Source: Collinsella aerofaciens
Lineage (GTDB): Bacteria; Actinomycetota; Coriobacteriia; Coriobacteriales; Coriobacteriaceae
Assembly: GCF_015555045.1 (NCBI RefSeq)
Contig: NZ_JADNJQ010000003.1
Span: 1-64,000 of the forward strand
Direction of reading: 5' to 3'
Length of the DNA stretch: 64,000 nt
Shown one piece after another: positions 47,393 through 58,817 of the stretch. The position numbers and the translations under genes are program-made. How positions within the stretch are numbered: the stretch's first letter is position 1; every line of letters begins with the position of its first letter. The notes beneath the pieces were generated by a model. That model saw nothing but the letters and a program-made list of their open reading frames with translations. It ran no database searches and was not told where the DNA came from.

Positions 47393-50300
47393 CTACACCG
47401 TGTACTGCGGCAGGTCCTGCAGGGCGATGACGTCCATGCCCATGTCGTTGGCGCTGCCGTGACCCTGCTCGTCCTCGCGCACGGCCTCGATGGCACTCAC
47501 GTACGTGTTGGCCGCAGACATCGCCGTCACGCAGGTCACGCCACGACGGACGGCCTCGGTGCGTAGCAGGTAGCCATCGCCACGCGAGCCCGGGCCGTAC
47601 GGCGTATTGATGATTACCGCGATCTTGCCGTCGGCGATGAGGTCACCGATGTTGGGGCGCTCACCGTCGTGCGGACCGCTGATCTTTTCCACGACCTCGC
47701 ACGTCACGTTGCCTCCACGCAGCACGCGCGCCGTGCCCTCGGTGGAGCAGATGTCAAAGCCCAGGTAGCGCAGGATGCGGGCTACCGAAAGGATATGGCG
47801 CTTGTCGCGGTCGCACACGCTGATGAACACCTTGCCGCTGCTGGGATCGGGCAGCTTGTAGTCGATCGCCATCTGCGTCTTGGCGTATGCCTCGGGATAA
47901 CTCTTGGCGATACCCATAACCTCGCCCGTCGACTTCATCTCGGGCCCCAGGATAACGTCGGCACCGGGAAAACGACCCCAGGGCATAACGGCTTCCTTCA
48001 TGCAGAACCAATCGAGCTGACGCTCGTCGCTCGGCAGGCCCAGGCTGGCAATGGAATCGCCCGCCATGATACGCGCCGCGCACTTGGCCAGCGGCACGCC
48101 GGTGGCCTTGGAGATAAACGGCACGGTACGGCTGGCACGCGGGTTGGCCTCAATCACGTAGACGGTCTCGCCCTTGATGGCGTACTGCACGTTAACCAGG
48201 CCGCGGACTCCCAGCGCCATCGCGATGCGGCGCGTGGTCTCGCGGAGCTTCGCTTGCAGGCTCTCGCTAAAGCTAAACGGCGGGATACAGGTCGCGGAGT
48301 CACCGGAGTGAATACCGGCCTCCTCGATATGCTCCAGAATGCCGCCGATGTAGACCTCTTCGCCATCGCACAGGGCGTCGACATCGGACTCGATCGCACC
48401 CTCCAGGAAGCGGTCCAGATACACCGGGTAGTCGGGGCTAAGGCGCGCAGCCTCGGCCATGTAATCGCGCAGATGCTCGGCATCGTAGGCGATCATCATG
48501 CCGCGGCCGCCCAGCACGTAGCTCGGACGCACCAGCAGCGGGTAGCCGATGTGCGCGGCAACGGCCTCGGCCTCCTCAAACGAGGTGGCCTGGCCCGCCG
48601 GCGGGTACATGATGCCCAGCTTGTCGAGCAGAGCGGCGAAGCGCTCGCGGTCCTCGGCAAAGTCGATGGCATCGGGCTTGGTGCCCATGATGTTCACGCC
48701 GCTCTCCTCGAGCATGCGCGCCAGCTTAAGCGGGGTCTGGCCGCCAAGCGTCACCACGACGCCATCGGGGCGCTCAACGTCGATAACGTCCATGACGTCC
48801 TCGTAGGTGAGCGGCTCAAAGTACAGGCGGTCGGACGTGTCGTAGTCGGTCGAAACGGTCTCGGGGTTGCAGTTGACCATGATGGTCTCAAAGCCGCGGG
48901 CCGCCAGCGCGTAGCTCGCGTGCACGCAGCAGTAATCGAACTCGATACCCTGGCCAATGCGGTTGGGACCGGCGCCCAGGATCATCGCCTTGGGCTTGTC
49001 CGCCGGTGTGGTCTCGTCGGGAGCTACGCACTTCTTGGCATCCGGACTCGTGCGGTAGATGTTCTCGTACGTCTTGTAGTGGTACTCCGTGGCGCTCGAG
49101 AACTCCGCAGCGCAGGTATCGACCGTCTTCATGCTGGGAACCACGCCAAGGCCCTTGCGATAGGCGCGCACAAAGCGCTCGTCCGAGCCGGTCAGCGCGG
49201 CAATCTCGGCGTCGCTCGTGCCGTACTGCTTGAGCAGGCGCATCGCGTCGGCGTCGATATCCTCCACACGCAGGCCGCGGATGCTCTCCTGGACCTGCAC
49301 CATGTCGTTGATGCGGTTGAGGTACCACGGGTCGATGCCGCAGGTGGCATGGATGCGAGCGATGTCCCAGCCACGGCGCAGGGCCTCGACCACAAAGAAG
49401 ATGCGGTGCTCGGTCGGCGTTGCCACGGCCTGAGCGAGCTCATCGTCGCTCAGCTTGTCGGCACCCTCCTTGCCACCGGCGCAGATGCCCTGGTGACCGT
49501 CCTCCAGCGAGCGCATGGCCTTGCCGAAGGCCTCCTCAAAGGTGCGGCCGATCGCCATAATCTCGCCCACGGCCTTCATGCGCGTGGTGAGCGTGGGGTC
49601 GGTACCCTTGAACTTCTCGAAGGCAAAGCGCGGCACCTTGACCACACAGTAGTCGATCGTGGGCTCAAAGCAGGCGGGCGTAGCCTTGGTGATGTCGTTG
49701 ACGATCTCGTCGAGCGTGTAGCCCACAGCCAGGCGCGCGGCGGCCTTGGCAATGGGGAAACCCGTGGCCTTGGAAGCGAGGGCGGACGAACGGCTCACGC
49801 GCGGGTTCATCTCGATGACGATCAGGCGGCCGGTGTTGGGATTCACGGCAAACTGCACGTTGGAGCCACCGGTCTCAACGCCGATCTTCTCCAAGATGGC
49901 GAGCGAGGCGACACGCATGCGCTGATACTCAAGGTCGGAGAGGGTCTGCGCCGGCGCCACGGTGATGGAGTCGCCGGTATGCACGCCCATGGGGTCGAGA
50001 TTCTCGATGGAGCACACAATGATGCCGTTGCCAGCATGGTCACGCATGACCTCCATCTCGTACTCTTTCCAGCCCTCGATGGACTCCTCGACCAGCACCT
50101 CGTGGGCAGGCGAGAGCTCCAGGCCCTGGCTCACGATGGAGACGAGCTCCTCGTGGGTGTGAGCGATACCGCCGCCGGCGCCGCCGAGGGTAAAGCTCGG
50201 GCGCAGTACGCAGGGATAGCCCACGCGCTCGGCGATGGCCTCGGCGTCGGCCACGCTGTAGGCATAGCCCGAGCGCGCGACCTCCAGGCCGATCTCGGCC

Positions 50301-50707
50301 ATGGCCTCGTTAAAGAGCTTGCGGTCCTCGCCGCGCTCGATGGCGGCCAGGTCGCAGCCGATCATCTCGACGCCGTACTTGTCCAGCGTGCCGTCTTTCG
50401 CCAGCTCGACGGCGGCGTTCAGACCGGTCTGGCCGCCCAGCGTGGGCAGCAGCGCGTCCGGGCGCTCTTTCTTGATTACGCGCTCGATAAACTCGGCGGT
50501 GATGGGCTCGACATAGGTGCGGTCGGCAAGACCCGGGTCGGTCATGATGGTCGCTGGGTTGGAATTGACCAGGATAACCTCAAAGCCATCCTCCTTGAGC
50601 ACCTTGCAGGCCTGGGCGCCGGAGTAGTCGAACTCACATGCCTGGCCAATAACGATGGGGCCCGAACCAATGACAAGGATGCGCTTGATGTCAGTACGTT
50701 TCGGCAT
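47393..50707 (-). CDS. carB: carbamoyl-phosphate synthase large subunit
   Basis: 1104 residues. It makes carbamoyl phosphate for pyrimidine and arginine synthesis. Two homologous ATP-grasp halves are seen: [20 protein letters not shown] at the start and [18 protein letters not shown] at about 560, each followed by the ATP-grasp motifs ([20 protein letters not shown] and [20 protein letters not shown]). The C-terminal MGS-like allosteric domain (about 950-1104) ends [10 protein letters not shown]... Start: GGAGAA before ATG at 50707, one base after the carA stop. Confidence 0.96.
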   Translation of the reverse strand: MPKRTDIKRILVIGSGPIVIGQACEFDYSGAQACKVLKEDGFEVILVNSNPATIMTDPGLADRTYVEPITAEFIERVIKKERPDALLPTLGGQTGLNAAVELAKDGTLDKYGVEMIGCDLAAIERGEDRKLFNEAMAEIGLEVARSGYAYSVADAEAIAERVGYPCVLRPSFTLGGAGGGIAHTHEELVSIVSQGLELSPAHEVLVEESIEGWKEYEMEVMRDHAGNGIIVCSIENLDPMGVHTGDSITVAPAQTLSDLEYQRMRVASLAILEKIGVETGGSNVQFAVNPNTGRLIVIEMNPRVSRSSALASKATGFPIAKAAARLAVGYTLDEIVNDITKATPACFEPTIDYCVVKVPRFAFEKFKGTDPTLTTRMKAVGEIMAIGRTFEEAFGKAMRSLEDGHQGICAGGKEGADKLSDDELAQAVATPTEHRIFFVVEALRRGWDIARIHATCGIDPWYLNRINDMVQVQESIRGLRVEDIDADAMRLLKQYGTSDAEIAALTGSDERFVRAYRKGLGVVPSMKTVDTCAAEFSSATEYHYKTYENIYRTSPDAKKCVAPDETTPADKPKAMILGAGPNRIGQGIEFDYCCVHASYALAARGFETIMVNCNPETVSTDYDTSDRLYFEPLTYEDVMDVIDVERPDGVVVTLGGQTPLKLARMLEESGVNIMGTKPDAIDFAEDRERFAALLDKLGIMYPPAGQATSFEEAEAVAAHIGYPLLVRPSYVLGGRGMMIAYDAEHLRDYMAEAARLSPDYPVYLDRFLEGAIESDVDALCDGEEVYIGGILEHIEEAGIHSGDSATCIPPFSFSESLQAKLRETTRRIAMALGVRGLVNVQYAIKGETVYVIEANPRASRTVPFISKATGVPLAKCAARIMAGDSIASLGLPSDERQLDWFCMKEAVMPWGRFPGADVILGPEMKSTGEVMGIAKSYPEAYAKTQMAIDYKLPDPSSGKVFISVCDRDKRHILSVARILRYLGFDICSTEGTARVLRGGNVTCEVVEKISGPHDGERPNIGDLIADGKIAVIINTPYGPGSRGDGYLLRTEAVRRGVTCVTAMSAANTYVSAIEAVREDEQGHGSANDMGMDVIALQDLPQYTV

Positions 50708-50708
50708 G

Positions 50709-52148
50709 TTAGTTCTCCTCGGTCTCGGTCGCGGCGGTCTCGGCGAAATTCCAGCCAGCCAGGCGGTCCTTCGCGGTGTCGATGTCCAGGTAGCTCTCCT
50801 CGCCGTCCATGAGTCGCGTAAAGGCGGTAAAGAGATAGTGGGCATCGGTGGGGCCAGGCGAGGCCTCGGGGTGGTACTGGACCGAGAAGCACGGGGCGTC
50901 GAGCAGCTGGATGCCCTCGGCGGTGCCGTCGTTGAGGTTCACATGTGTCAGGCGAATGCGACCAAAGCGCTCGTTCATCACGACCGGCGCGATTCCGCGG
51001 CGCACCCAGACGCGCAGATCTCCATCGGCCGCATGCTCGGTCTCGCCGCCGGAAAGCTCGGGGACAAGCTTGCCCAAGCTGGGGAACAGCAGGCCAAAGC
51101 CATGGTTTTGCGCGGTGATCTCCACACGGCGGCTTACCAGGTTCATAACCGGCTGGTTGCCACCGCGGTGACCGAACTTAAGCTTTTCCATCTGGGCGCC
51201 GCAGGCCAGGCTGATCATCTGGTGACCAAGACAAATACCAAAGACCGGCACCTTGCCGATCAGCTGCTGCACCTGCTCATAGGTCTCCACCACGGCATCG
51301 GGATCGCCGGGGCCGTTGGATAAAAAGACGCCGTCGGGATTCATGTCGAGCACCTCACTCGCGGGCGTATCCCACGGCACGACGGTGAGGTCGCAGCCGG
51401 CACGGACCAGCCCTTCCAGAATGCCGCGCTTCACACCGCAGTCGTAGGCGACCACTTTGTGACGGGCAGGAGCGGCAGCCGAAAGCGCAAAGCCATGCGT
51501 GGCAGGCAGGTCGGCGGCCACAAACTCGTGAGGCGCGGGGCAACTTACGGTCTTGACCAGGTTCTCACCTACCAGCGTGGGCGCTGCGGCCAGACGCTCG
51601 GCAAGCTCGTCGACGTCGAAGATCTCGGTCGAGATAATGCCCATCTTGGAACCATTGTCGCGCAGATGGCGCACCAGAGCGCGAGTGTCGACACCCTCGA
51701 TAGCGACGATGCCGTGAGTGCGCAGGTACTCCGGCACGCTGACGGCCGAGCGCCAGTTAGAAGGCGTGGCGCACATGTCGCGAACGATCATGCCGCGCAT
51801 AGCCAGAGCGCTCGCAGGGCGCACGGCGTCGCCGGGGAAGGCCGACTGGACGTCGGTCTCGTCGATACCGTAGTTGCCGATCTGCGGATAGGTCATGGTT
51901 ACGATTTGGCCGGCATAACTCGGGTCGGTCATGACCTCAAAGTAGCCCTCGAGCGAGGTGTTGAAGCAGACTTCGCCGGTCGCGGTGCCCTCGGCGCCGC
52001 ATGCACGTCCATAAAAAATGGTCCCATCCTCAAGATACAGGATGCAGGGACCGCAGGTGCCCTTGCTGGTTTTGGCCAGCATGCGCTGGCAAAGCTCGCT
52101 GGGCGCGAAGGTGCGGGCGGCAGCGCCCGCGGTATGGTTGTTCGCCAT
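50709..52148 (-). CDS. carA: carbamoyl-phosphate synthase small (glutaminase) subunit
   Basis: 479 residues, somewhat longer than the ~380 usual because of ~35 extra N-terminal residues and an alanine-rich stretch near the linker. Class I amidotransferase: nucleophile in [16 protein letters not shown], His-Glu in [37 protein letters not shown] marks the N-domain. AAGGAG lies ahead of ATG 52148. Coupled to carB. Confidence 0.95.
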   Translation of the reverse strand: MANNHTAGAAARTFAPSELCQRMLAKTSKGTCGPCILYLEDGTIFYGRACGAEGTATGEVCFNTSLEGYFEVMTDPSYAGQIVTMTYPQIGNYGIDETDVQSAFPGDAVRPASALAMRGMIVRDMCATPSNWRSAVSVPEYLRTHGIVAIEGVDTRALVRHLRDNGSKMGIISTEIFDVDELAERLAAAPTLVGENLVKTVSCPAPHEFVAADLPATHGFALSAAAPARHKVVAYDCGVKRGILEGLVRAGCDLTVVPWDTPASEVLDMNPDGVFLSNGPGDPDAVVETYEQVQQLIGKVPVFGICLGHQMISLACGAQMEKLKFGHRGGNQPVMNLVSRRVEITAQNHGFGLLFPSLGKLVPELSGGETEHAADGDLRVWVRRGIAPVVMNERFGRIRLTHVNLNDGTAEGIQLLDAPCFSVQYHPEASPGPTDAHYLFTAFTRLMDGEESYLDIDTAKDRLAGWNFAETAATETEEN

Positions 52149-52307
52149 AATTCTCCTTCCCGGTCTCACAGGACCGGCTTAAAGGTGTGTAGTTAGGCCT
52201 CGCGGTATTGTAACCGCAAGCATGCCTCATGGCGTTAATTTCATCGAAATGTTTACGAAATGATAATTATGACTTTCTATGCATAATGATTTTTCTGGGA
52301 CGGGGAT

Positions 52308-52349
52308 TAAAAAATCATCCCGCGAGGCTTGTAGCTCACGCGGGATGAT
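52308..52349 (-). terminator. terminator of the membrane-protein gene
   Basis: Minus-strand ATCATCCCGCG/CGCGGGATGAT stem followed by TTTTTTAATC. The adjoining minus-strand sequence ends in CCCCGTCCC, a GGGACGGGG repeat fragment. Confidence 0.85.
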
Positions 52350-52355
52350 GACGTC

Positions 52356-53321
52356 TTACTTTCTCTTGTCCTGCTCCAGCAAATCGGACGGTGAGCGATC
52401 GGGCTTGCCACCGCGGAAAATCTCGCGGCCATGCAGACGATGCTCCAGGTCACGTTCGGCCTTTTCCTCGTCAATCTTGGTCTGGCTAACCACCGGGTCC
52501 TCAATCAACGACGACACCGAGTTCACCTGCTTCTGAATGCGTTCGGCGATGGTGTCATCCATACTCACGATGCGCATCTTCCAGTCGATACTCGTGGCGT
52601 TGGATGAGCTCTTGGTCCACACGAACGTCAAAATGGCGCTCTGGTGGCCCCGCGCGGGGAACATGCCAAAGAAGGAATCGTGCTGAATGTTGCTATCCTC
52701 GTCGATATAGGCGTGAACGTTATACACCACGCGGTCGATCTTATCGTTGAGCAGCGCGTTGGTCGCAAGCGCCGCGGCCTGGATCTGCCCGTTGGACAGC
52801 AGCTCGAGCTCGTTGGCAGACGATGTGTCCAGCACCGTCACCTCAACCGTGCCCGTGCGCTCATCTGCCTCGTCGACGGTAAAATCGAGCGGGAACTGCG
52901 TAAAGCCATTGCCCCATTCAAGTCCACCCTTGAGCGCGGTCGAAACGGTATCCACCGAAACACTTTCGGAAAGGTTCGCGGTATTCAGACGTCGCATCAC
53001 GCCGTAGCCAATCTGCACGCCCACAATCAGCACCAAAATGCCGATAACCACGGCCATGGCGGTCTTCGTAATGGTATGGCTCACCTGCGAGCCCGAAGGG
53101 TCGTCCTCGGACAGCGGGTCGATATGTTTTGCCTGGCTCGCGCGATCCTCGCTGCGCAGCCGCGCCAGCGTCGCCTTGTCGCCGCGCTTGACGGCGGCCT
53201 CTTTCTCGCGCATGCGCTCGGTGCGCTTTTTGGCGAGCGTAGGATCCAAGACGCCGGATGCATCGATTTCGGAGAATAACTCCGTCACTTCTTCCGGAGT
53301 CAAAGGGTTCTTATCAGCCAT
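52356..53321 (-). CDS. single-pass membrane protein of unknown function
   Basis: 321 residues; family not recognised. A highly charged cytoplasmic N-terminus (1-~85, Lys/Arg/Glu-rich, probably helical) precedes one membrane segment (TAMAVVIGILVLIVGVQIGYGV, about 87-108). The outer part (about 109-280) is a mixed alpha/beta domain with no cysteine, and the C-terminal ~40 residues are again charged. It stands between the ABC exporter (20-bp gap, same strand) and carA; co-transcription with the exporter is likely but a functional link is not shown. Confidence 0.7.
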   Translation of the reverse strand: MADKNPLTPEEVTELFSEIDASGVLDPTLAKKRTERMREKEAAVKRGDKATLARLRSEDRASQAKHIDPLSEDDPSGSQVSHTITKTAMAVVIGILVLIVGVQIGYGVMRRLNTANLSESVSVDTVSTALKGGLEWGNGFTQFPLDFTVDEADERTGTVEVTVLDTSSANELELLSNGQIQAAALATNALLNDKIDRVVYNVHAYIDEDSNIQHDSFFGMFPARGHQSAILTFVWTKSSSNATSIDWKMRIVSMDDTIAERIQKQVNSVSSLIEDPVVSQTKIDEEKAERDLEHRLHGREIFRGGKPDRSPSDLLEQDKRK

Positions 53322-53340
53322 GATCTTCCTGTCATATCAA

Positions 53341-55113
53341 TCAGTCGAGCTCGTGCGCACGCGCACCTTCGAACTGCATTCGATAGTAACGGGCATAGGT
53401 GCCGCCACGGGCGAGAAGCTCCTCGTGCGTGCCACGTTCCACAACGCGACCATGCTCAACGGTCGCAATCTCGTCAGCATGCTTAATAGTCGAGAGACGG
53501 TGGGCGATGATGATCGTGGTACGGCCGCGTGCCAGCTCTTCGAGCGACTCCTGCACCGCTTCCTCGCTCTCGTTATCCAGGGCACTCGTCGCCTCATCCA
53601 AAATAAGGATCTTGGGATTCTTGAGAAAAACGCGCGCGATGGCGACGCGCTGCTTTTGACCACCCGAAAGACGGCTGCCGCGCTCGCCCACCACGGTGTC
53701 GTAGCCTTGCGGAAGCGATTCGATAAAGGTATCAATATTGGCGCGGCGGGCCGCTTCGGCGATCTCTTCTGCCGTGGCGCCCGGCTTGCCGTAGGCGATG
53801 TTCTCGCCGATCGTTCCATCAAACAGGTACACATCTTGCTGCACCAGGCCGATGGCACGGCGCAGACTATGCTGCGTCACGTCGCGCACATCCTGGCCGT
53901 CGATGCTAATGGAGCCGGCGGCAACGTCGTAAAAGCGCGGCAACAGCGAACAAGTCGTCGATTTGCCGCCGCCCGAGGGGCCAACCAAAGCGATGGTCTG
54001 ACCGGGCTTGATGGACAGGTCCATGTGGTCGATAACAGGGCGTCCGTCGGCGCCGCGCTCGGCCAATTCAACATCCTCGTAGCTAAAGCACACGTCGCGG
54101 TACTCCACAGCACCAGCCGTCACCTGCAGATCCGCAGCACCCGGCTTATCCTGAATATCGGGGACAGTCGAGAGCACCTCATCCATGCGCTTAAAGCCGG
54201 CGATGGCTTTCTGATACGTCTCAGCCGAATTGACGAGCGTCTCGAGCGGCGTGCAGAACAGCGAAATGTAGAGTGCGAAGGTTGCCATATCGACCGCCTG
54301 CAGCTGACCCTGGGCAACGAGCCAACCGCCCAGCAGCACCACGATCACATAAAGCACTCCCGAGAGCAGGCCATACGTCGCGGTATAGACGCCCATGGCG
54401 TGATACATGTTCTCCTTGGACGAAAGGTAGCGATTGTTCGAGGCGCGAAACTTAGAGCGCTCGGTCTGCTCATTGGCAAAGCTCTTGACCACACGCATGC
54501 CCGCCAGCGAATCCTGCAGCTGCGCGTTGATGCCGCTAATCTTTTTGCGGTTATCGCTAAAGACCTCGCGCATGCGCATATTCTGCCAAAACATAATGAC
54601 CGCGAACACCACCGTCACCACAGCCATGGCGAGTGCGAGCACCGGCGCGATGGTAAACAGAATCACAAACGAGCCGATGATCTCGATACCGCAGATAATG
54701 ATCCATTCGGGCACGTGGTGCGCCGCCTCGCAGATATCGAACAGGTCATTGACCACGCGGCTCATCATGTCGCCCGAGCTGTTGCGATCAAAGTACGCAA
54801 AGCTAAACCGTTCGTACTGATCGAACAGGTCCTCGCGCATTTTGGACTCCATGCGCGCGCCCATCACATGACCCCAATAGCTCACAAAATAGCGGCAGGC
54901 GCAGCGGATGACATACATCAGCACCAGTCCCACCGCGATCATACCGAGCGCCTGCATAATAGCAGCCTGACCCTGAGTAAAGAGCCCGCCGGTCAGATTG
55001 CGCAAGATAATGGGGAACGCCAGGTCAATGGCGGCAAGCACCAGAGCACAAAGAGTATCAGCAACAAAAAGCCCTATCTGGGGCTTGTAATACGAAAGAA
55101 ACCTCTTAAACAT
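53341..55113 (-). CDS. ABC exporter, fused membrane and ATPase domains
   Basis: 590-residue half-transporter of the MsbA/LmrA type. Six membrane segments in 1-~320; NBD with GPSGGGKSTTCSLLPRF (Walker A, about 377), LSGGQKQRVAIARVF (signature), ILILDEATSALD (Walker B) and IIAHRLSTIKHAD (H-loop). It should homodimerise, or pair with a partner encoded elsewhere. Substrate unknown. Start MFKRFL at 55113 (TAAGG upstream); the longer frame runs through the hairpin at 55161-55258. Confidence 0.88.
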   Translation of the reverse strand: MFKRFLSYYKPQIGLFVADTLCALVLAAIDLAFPIILRNLTGGLFTQGQAAIMQALGMIAVGLVLMYVIRCACRYFVSYWGHVMGARMESKMREDLFDQYERFSFAYFDRNSSGDMMSRVVNDLFDICEAAHHVPEWIIICGIEIIGSFVILFTIAPVLALAMAVVTVVFAVIMFWQNMRMREVFSDNRKKISGINAQLQDSLAGMRVVKSFANEQTERSKFRASNNRYLSSKENMYHAMGVYTATYGLLSGVLYVIVVLLGGWLVAQGQLQAVDMATFALYISLFCTPLETLVNSAETYQKAIAGFKRMDEVLSTVPDIQDKPGAADLQVTAGAVEYRDVCFSYEDVELAERGADGRPVIDHMDLSIKPGQTIALVGPSGGGKSTTCSLLPRFYDVAAGSISIDGQDVRDVTQHSLRRAIGLVQQDVYLFDGTIGENIAYGKPGATAEEIAEAARRANIDTFIESLPQGYDTVVGERGSRLSGGQKQRVAIARVFLKNPKILILDEATSALDNESEEAVQESLEELARGRTTIIIAHRLSTIKHADEIATVEHGRVVERGTHEELLARGGTYARYYRMQFEGARAHELD

Positions 55114-55160
55114 AGTCACCTTACGCGGTTTTACCAAACCGCGTTTCGTCTCGACGCTGC

Positions 55161-55258
55161 AAGTGCTCCATTTGGACAATCTGGCCTTCAATCGTCGGTC
55201 GCGTATATCCATACGCTTCCCTTCTCTTTTAGGCCACCTTGTCTCAAATGGAGCACTT
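55161..55258. repeat. long intergenic hairpin, ~26-bp imperfect arms
   Basis: AAGTGCTCCATTTG.GACAA..TGGCC pairs with the complement at 55232-55258 with one bulge and two mismatches; 45-nt loop containing an inner hairpin GCGTAT-atcc-ATACGC. Lies between the NUDIX gene and the ABC exporter, just upstream of the latter. Confidence 0.7.
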
Positions 55259-55297
55259 TCGCTGACTTACACAAACCTGCGGGATCATCCCCGCTCG

Positions 55298-55993
55298 TTA
55301 AAGTTCCGCTCCACCCAAACGATGAGCAATGCTGTCGCAAGCCAAGGCACCCACAACGGTCTTGGCGTCTTCGATCTTGCCGTCGAGTACGGCGTCGATC
55401 AGCTCATGCAGTGACACCAGGTCGACGTTGACAAACTCGTCATCGTCGGGGTCGGGCGCATCAAACTCGAGCTTGGTAGCCAAGTAGATGTGGATGATCT
55501 CATCGCAAAAACCGCAGGACGTGACAATCGACGTCAAAAAGCGAATGCGACCAGCCCTAAAGCCCGTCTCCTCATGCAGCTCGCGCTTGGCGCAATCGAG
55601 CGGGTCCTCGCCCGGATCGAGCTTGCCGGCGGGAATCTCGACCGTCACGCGGTCGATGGCGGTGCGGTACTGACGCACCAGCACGATCTTGCCGCTCTCG
55701 GTCAGTGCCACAACGGCCGCCGCACCCGGATGGCGAACGATATCGCGGGCGCTGCGGCGACCGTTGGGCAGCTCAACCTCAAGACGGTGGACGTCGAGGA
55801 TCTTGCCCTTCCAGGCGCACTCCTCCGAAAGAATCTTCTCGTGCAGCTCGGCATCGTGCGGGTCGTCGTCGCCCAGCACCAGCGCCGGCTCGTCAGCGAC
55901 CTCGCCGCCAGGCTCGCCCTCGGCGTGCCCATACATGCGGCTGTCCTCTTCGACGATCTGCGCGTCCACGAGCTCTTCGTTCTTCTCGTCCAT
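55298..55993 (-). CDS. NUDIX hydrolase, ADP-ribose pyrophosphatase type
   Basis: 231 residues. The Nudix box is complete: GKLDPGEDPLDCAKRELHEE then TGF. Preceding VRQYRTAIDRVTVEIPAG is the ADP-ribose pyrophosphatase signature. An acidic N-terminal ~55 residues precede the domain. It hydrolyses nucleoside diphosphate sugars such as ADP-ribose. ATG at 55993 has AGAGG at a better distance than ATG at 56002. Follows purD by 21 bp, likely same operon. Confidence 0.87.
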   Translation of the reverse strand: MDEKNEELVDAQIVEEDSRMYGHAEGEPGGEVADEPALVLGDDDPHDAELHEKILSEECAWKGKILDVHRLEVELPNGRRSARDIVRHPGAAAVVALTESGKIVLVRQYRTAIDRVTVEIPAGKLDPGEDPLDCAKRELHEETGFRAGRIRFLTSIVTSCGFCDEIIHIYLATKLEFDAPDPDDDEFVNVDLVSLHELIDAVLDGKIEDAKTVVGALACDSIAHRLGGAEL

Positions 55994-56014
55994 CCGTCTC
56001 ATTCCTCTCGGATT

Positions 56015-57319
56015 TTAGGCATCCCAGGCGTCGCGGCCGCGCAGCGCACGCAGGCCAATGTCGTGGCGCAGGGTCTTGCCCTCAAAGTTGATCTTCTCGC
56101 AGGCCTCGTAGGCAAGGTCGCGAGCGTTCTCGAACGTATCGCCCAGCGCGGTCACGGCGAGCACACGACCGCCGTTGGTCACGAGCTCGCCGTCCACCAC
56201 GGCAGTACCGGCGTGATACACCGTCACGCTCTCCATAGCCTCGGCATCCTCGATGCCAGTGATGACCTTGCCCTTCTCGTAGCTGCCGGGATAGCCCGCG
56301 CTCGTCAGGACAACGGCCACGGCCCACTCGTCGCGCCAGTCGAGCTCAATCTGATCGAGCTCGCAGTTGGCGCAAGCCAGCATGACCTCGACCAGGTCGT
56401 TCTTAAGGCGCGGCAGCACGACCTGCGTCTCAGGATCGCCAAAGCGGGCATTGAACTCCAGCACCTTGGGGCCGGCAGGCGTGAGCATAAAGCCGCCGTA
56501 CAGGCAGCCGCGGTAGTCGATACCCTCGACAGCGAGCTCGGCCACGGTCTGCTCCATGACCTTCACCATCGTGGCGTGCTCCTCGTCAGTCACGATGGGC
56601 ACCGGGCTGTAGACGCCCATGCCACCGGTGTTGGGGCCCTTGTCGCCCTCGAGCGCGCGCTTGTGGTCCTGCGAGGTGGCCATGGGACGCACGGTCTTGC
56701 CGTCGGTAAAGGCCAGCAGCGAGCACTCGGGGCCGGTCAGCATCTCCTCGATGACCACCGTGTTGCCGGCATCGCCAAAGGTGCCGCCAAAACACTCACG
56801 CACAGCCTCCTCGGCCTGCGAAAGCTCGGTTGCCACGATAACGCCCTTGCCCGCGGCAAGGCCGTCGGCCTTGACGACCAGCGGAGCGCCCTGCTCGCGC
56901 ACATAGGCAAGAGCCGAAGCCTCGTCGGTAAATGAGCCATAGGCTGCCGTCGGGATACCGGCGCGCTCCATGAGCTGCTTGGAGAACAGCTTAGAGCCCT
57001 CCATCTGGGCGCCCTCGGCACCCGGGCCAAAGCACGGGATGCCCGCCGCGCGGACGGCGTCTGCAACGCCCGCCACGAGCGGAGCCTCGGGGCCAATCAC
57101 CACGAGTCCGCATCCATGGCTCTGGGCAAACGCCGCCACGGCCGCAGGATCGCAATCGTCGAGAACCACATTCTCGCCGCAGCTCGCGGTGCCGCCGTTA
57201 CCCGGCGCGATGTAGAGCTTGCCGGCGCGCGGTGATGCTGCGAGCTTGGCTGCCAGAGCATGCTCGCGGCCGCCGCTGCCCAACAACAGGATGTCGATGG
57301 TTTGAGTGTCCGCCTTCAA
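56015..57319 (-). CDS. purD: phosphoribosylamine-glycine ligase (GAR synthetase)
   Basis: 434 residues. Second step of purine synthesis. [18 protein letters not shown] at the N-terminus, [18 protein letters not shown]-grasp region [15 protein letters not shown] and [17 protein letters not shown]. The start codon is TTG (57319) with GGAGG 5 nt upstream; no ATG is available at a suitable place. Confidence 0.95.
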   Translation of the reverse strand: MKADTQTIDILLLGSGGREHALAAKLAASPRAGKLYIAPGNGGTASCGENVVLDDCDPAAVAAFAQSHGCGLVVIGPEAPLVAGVADAVRAAGIPCFGPGAEGAQMEGSKLFSKQLMERAGIPTAAYGSFTDEASALAYVREQGAPLVVKADGLAAGKGVIVATELSQAEEAVRECFGGTFGDAGNTVVIEEMLTGPECSLLAFTDGKTVRPMATSQDHKRALEGDKGPNTGGMGVYSPVPIVTDEEHATMVKVMEQTVAELAVEGIDYRGCLYGGFMLTPAGPKVLEFNARFGDPETQVVLPRLKNDLVEVMLACANCELDQIELDWRDEWAVAVVLTSAGYPGSYEKGKVITGIEDAEAMESVTVYHAGTAVVDGELVTNGGRVLAVTALGDTFENARDLAYEACEKINFEGKTLRHDIGLRALRGRDAWDA

Positions 57320-57373
57320 GGGTGCCTCCTCTATGGATTACCGGCCCGCTCCGCGCGGGCCCATTACAAGCAA

Positions 57374-57425
57374 ATATACCCCTCGGCCGCCCATCTGGGC
57401 TGCAAAGGGGTATATCGCAATAACC
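57374..57425 (-). terminator. hairpin after purA
   Basis: ATATACCCCT/AGGGGTATAT stem with an inner GCCCA.../GGGC pairing, 13 bp past the purA stop. The T-run on the minus strand is short (TTTGCTTG), so attenuation rather than full stop is possible. Confidence 0.5.
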
Positions 57426-57437
57426 AAATAGTCCCGA

Positions 57438-58733
<1,296 letters not shown>

Positions 58734-58817
58734 TTACATTCATGGACTGTCTACGCGCCACGCCGGCACGCAGAAGCACAAAACATTCCCAGTATACCCG
58801 TGCAACGGGCGCCTGTC

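Noticed and set aside
47669-50812. 1047-codon plus-strand frame opposite carB
   Set aside because: Shadow of carB in a GC-rich genome; no motif and no ribosome site.
53038-55431. 797-codon plus-strand frame opposite the ABC exporter
   Set aside because: Antisense shadow; the minus strand carries complete ABC motifs.
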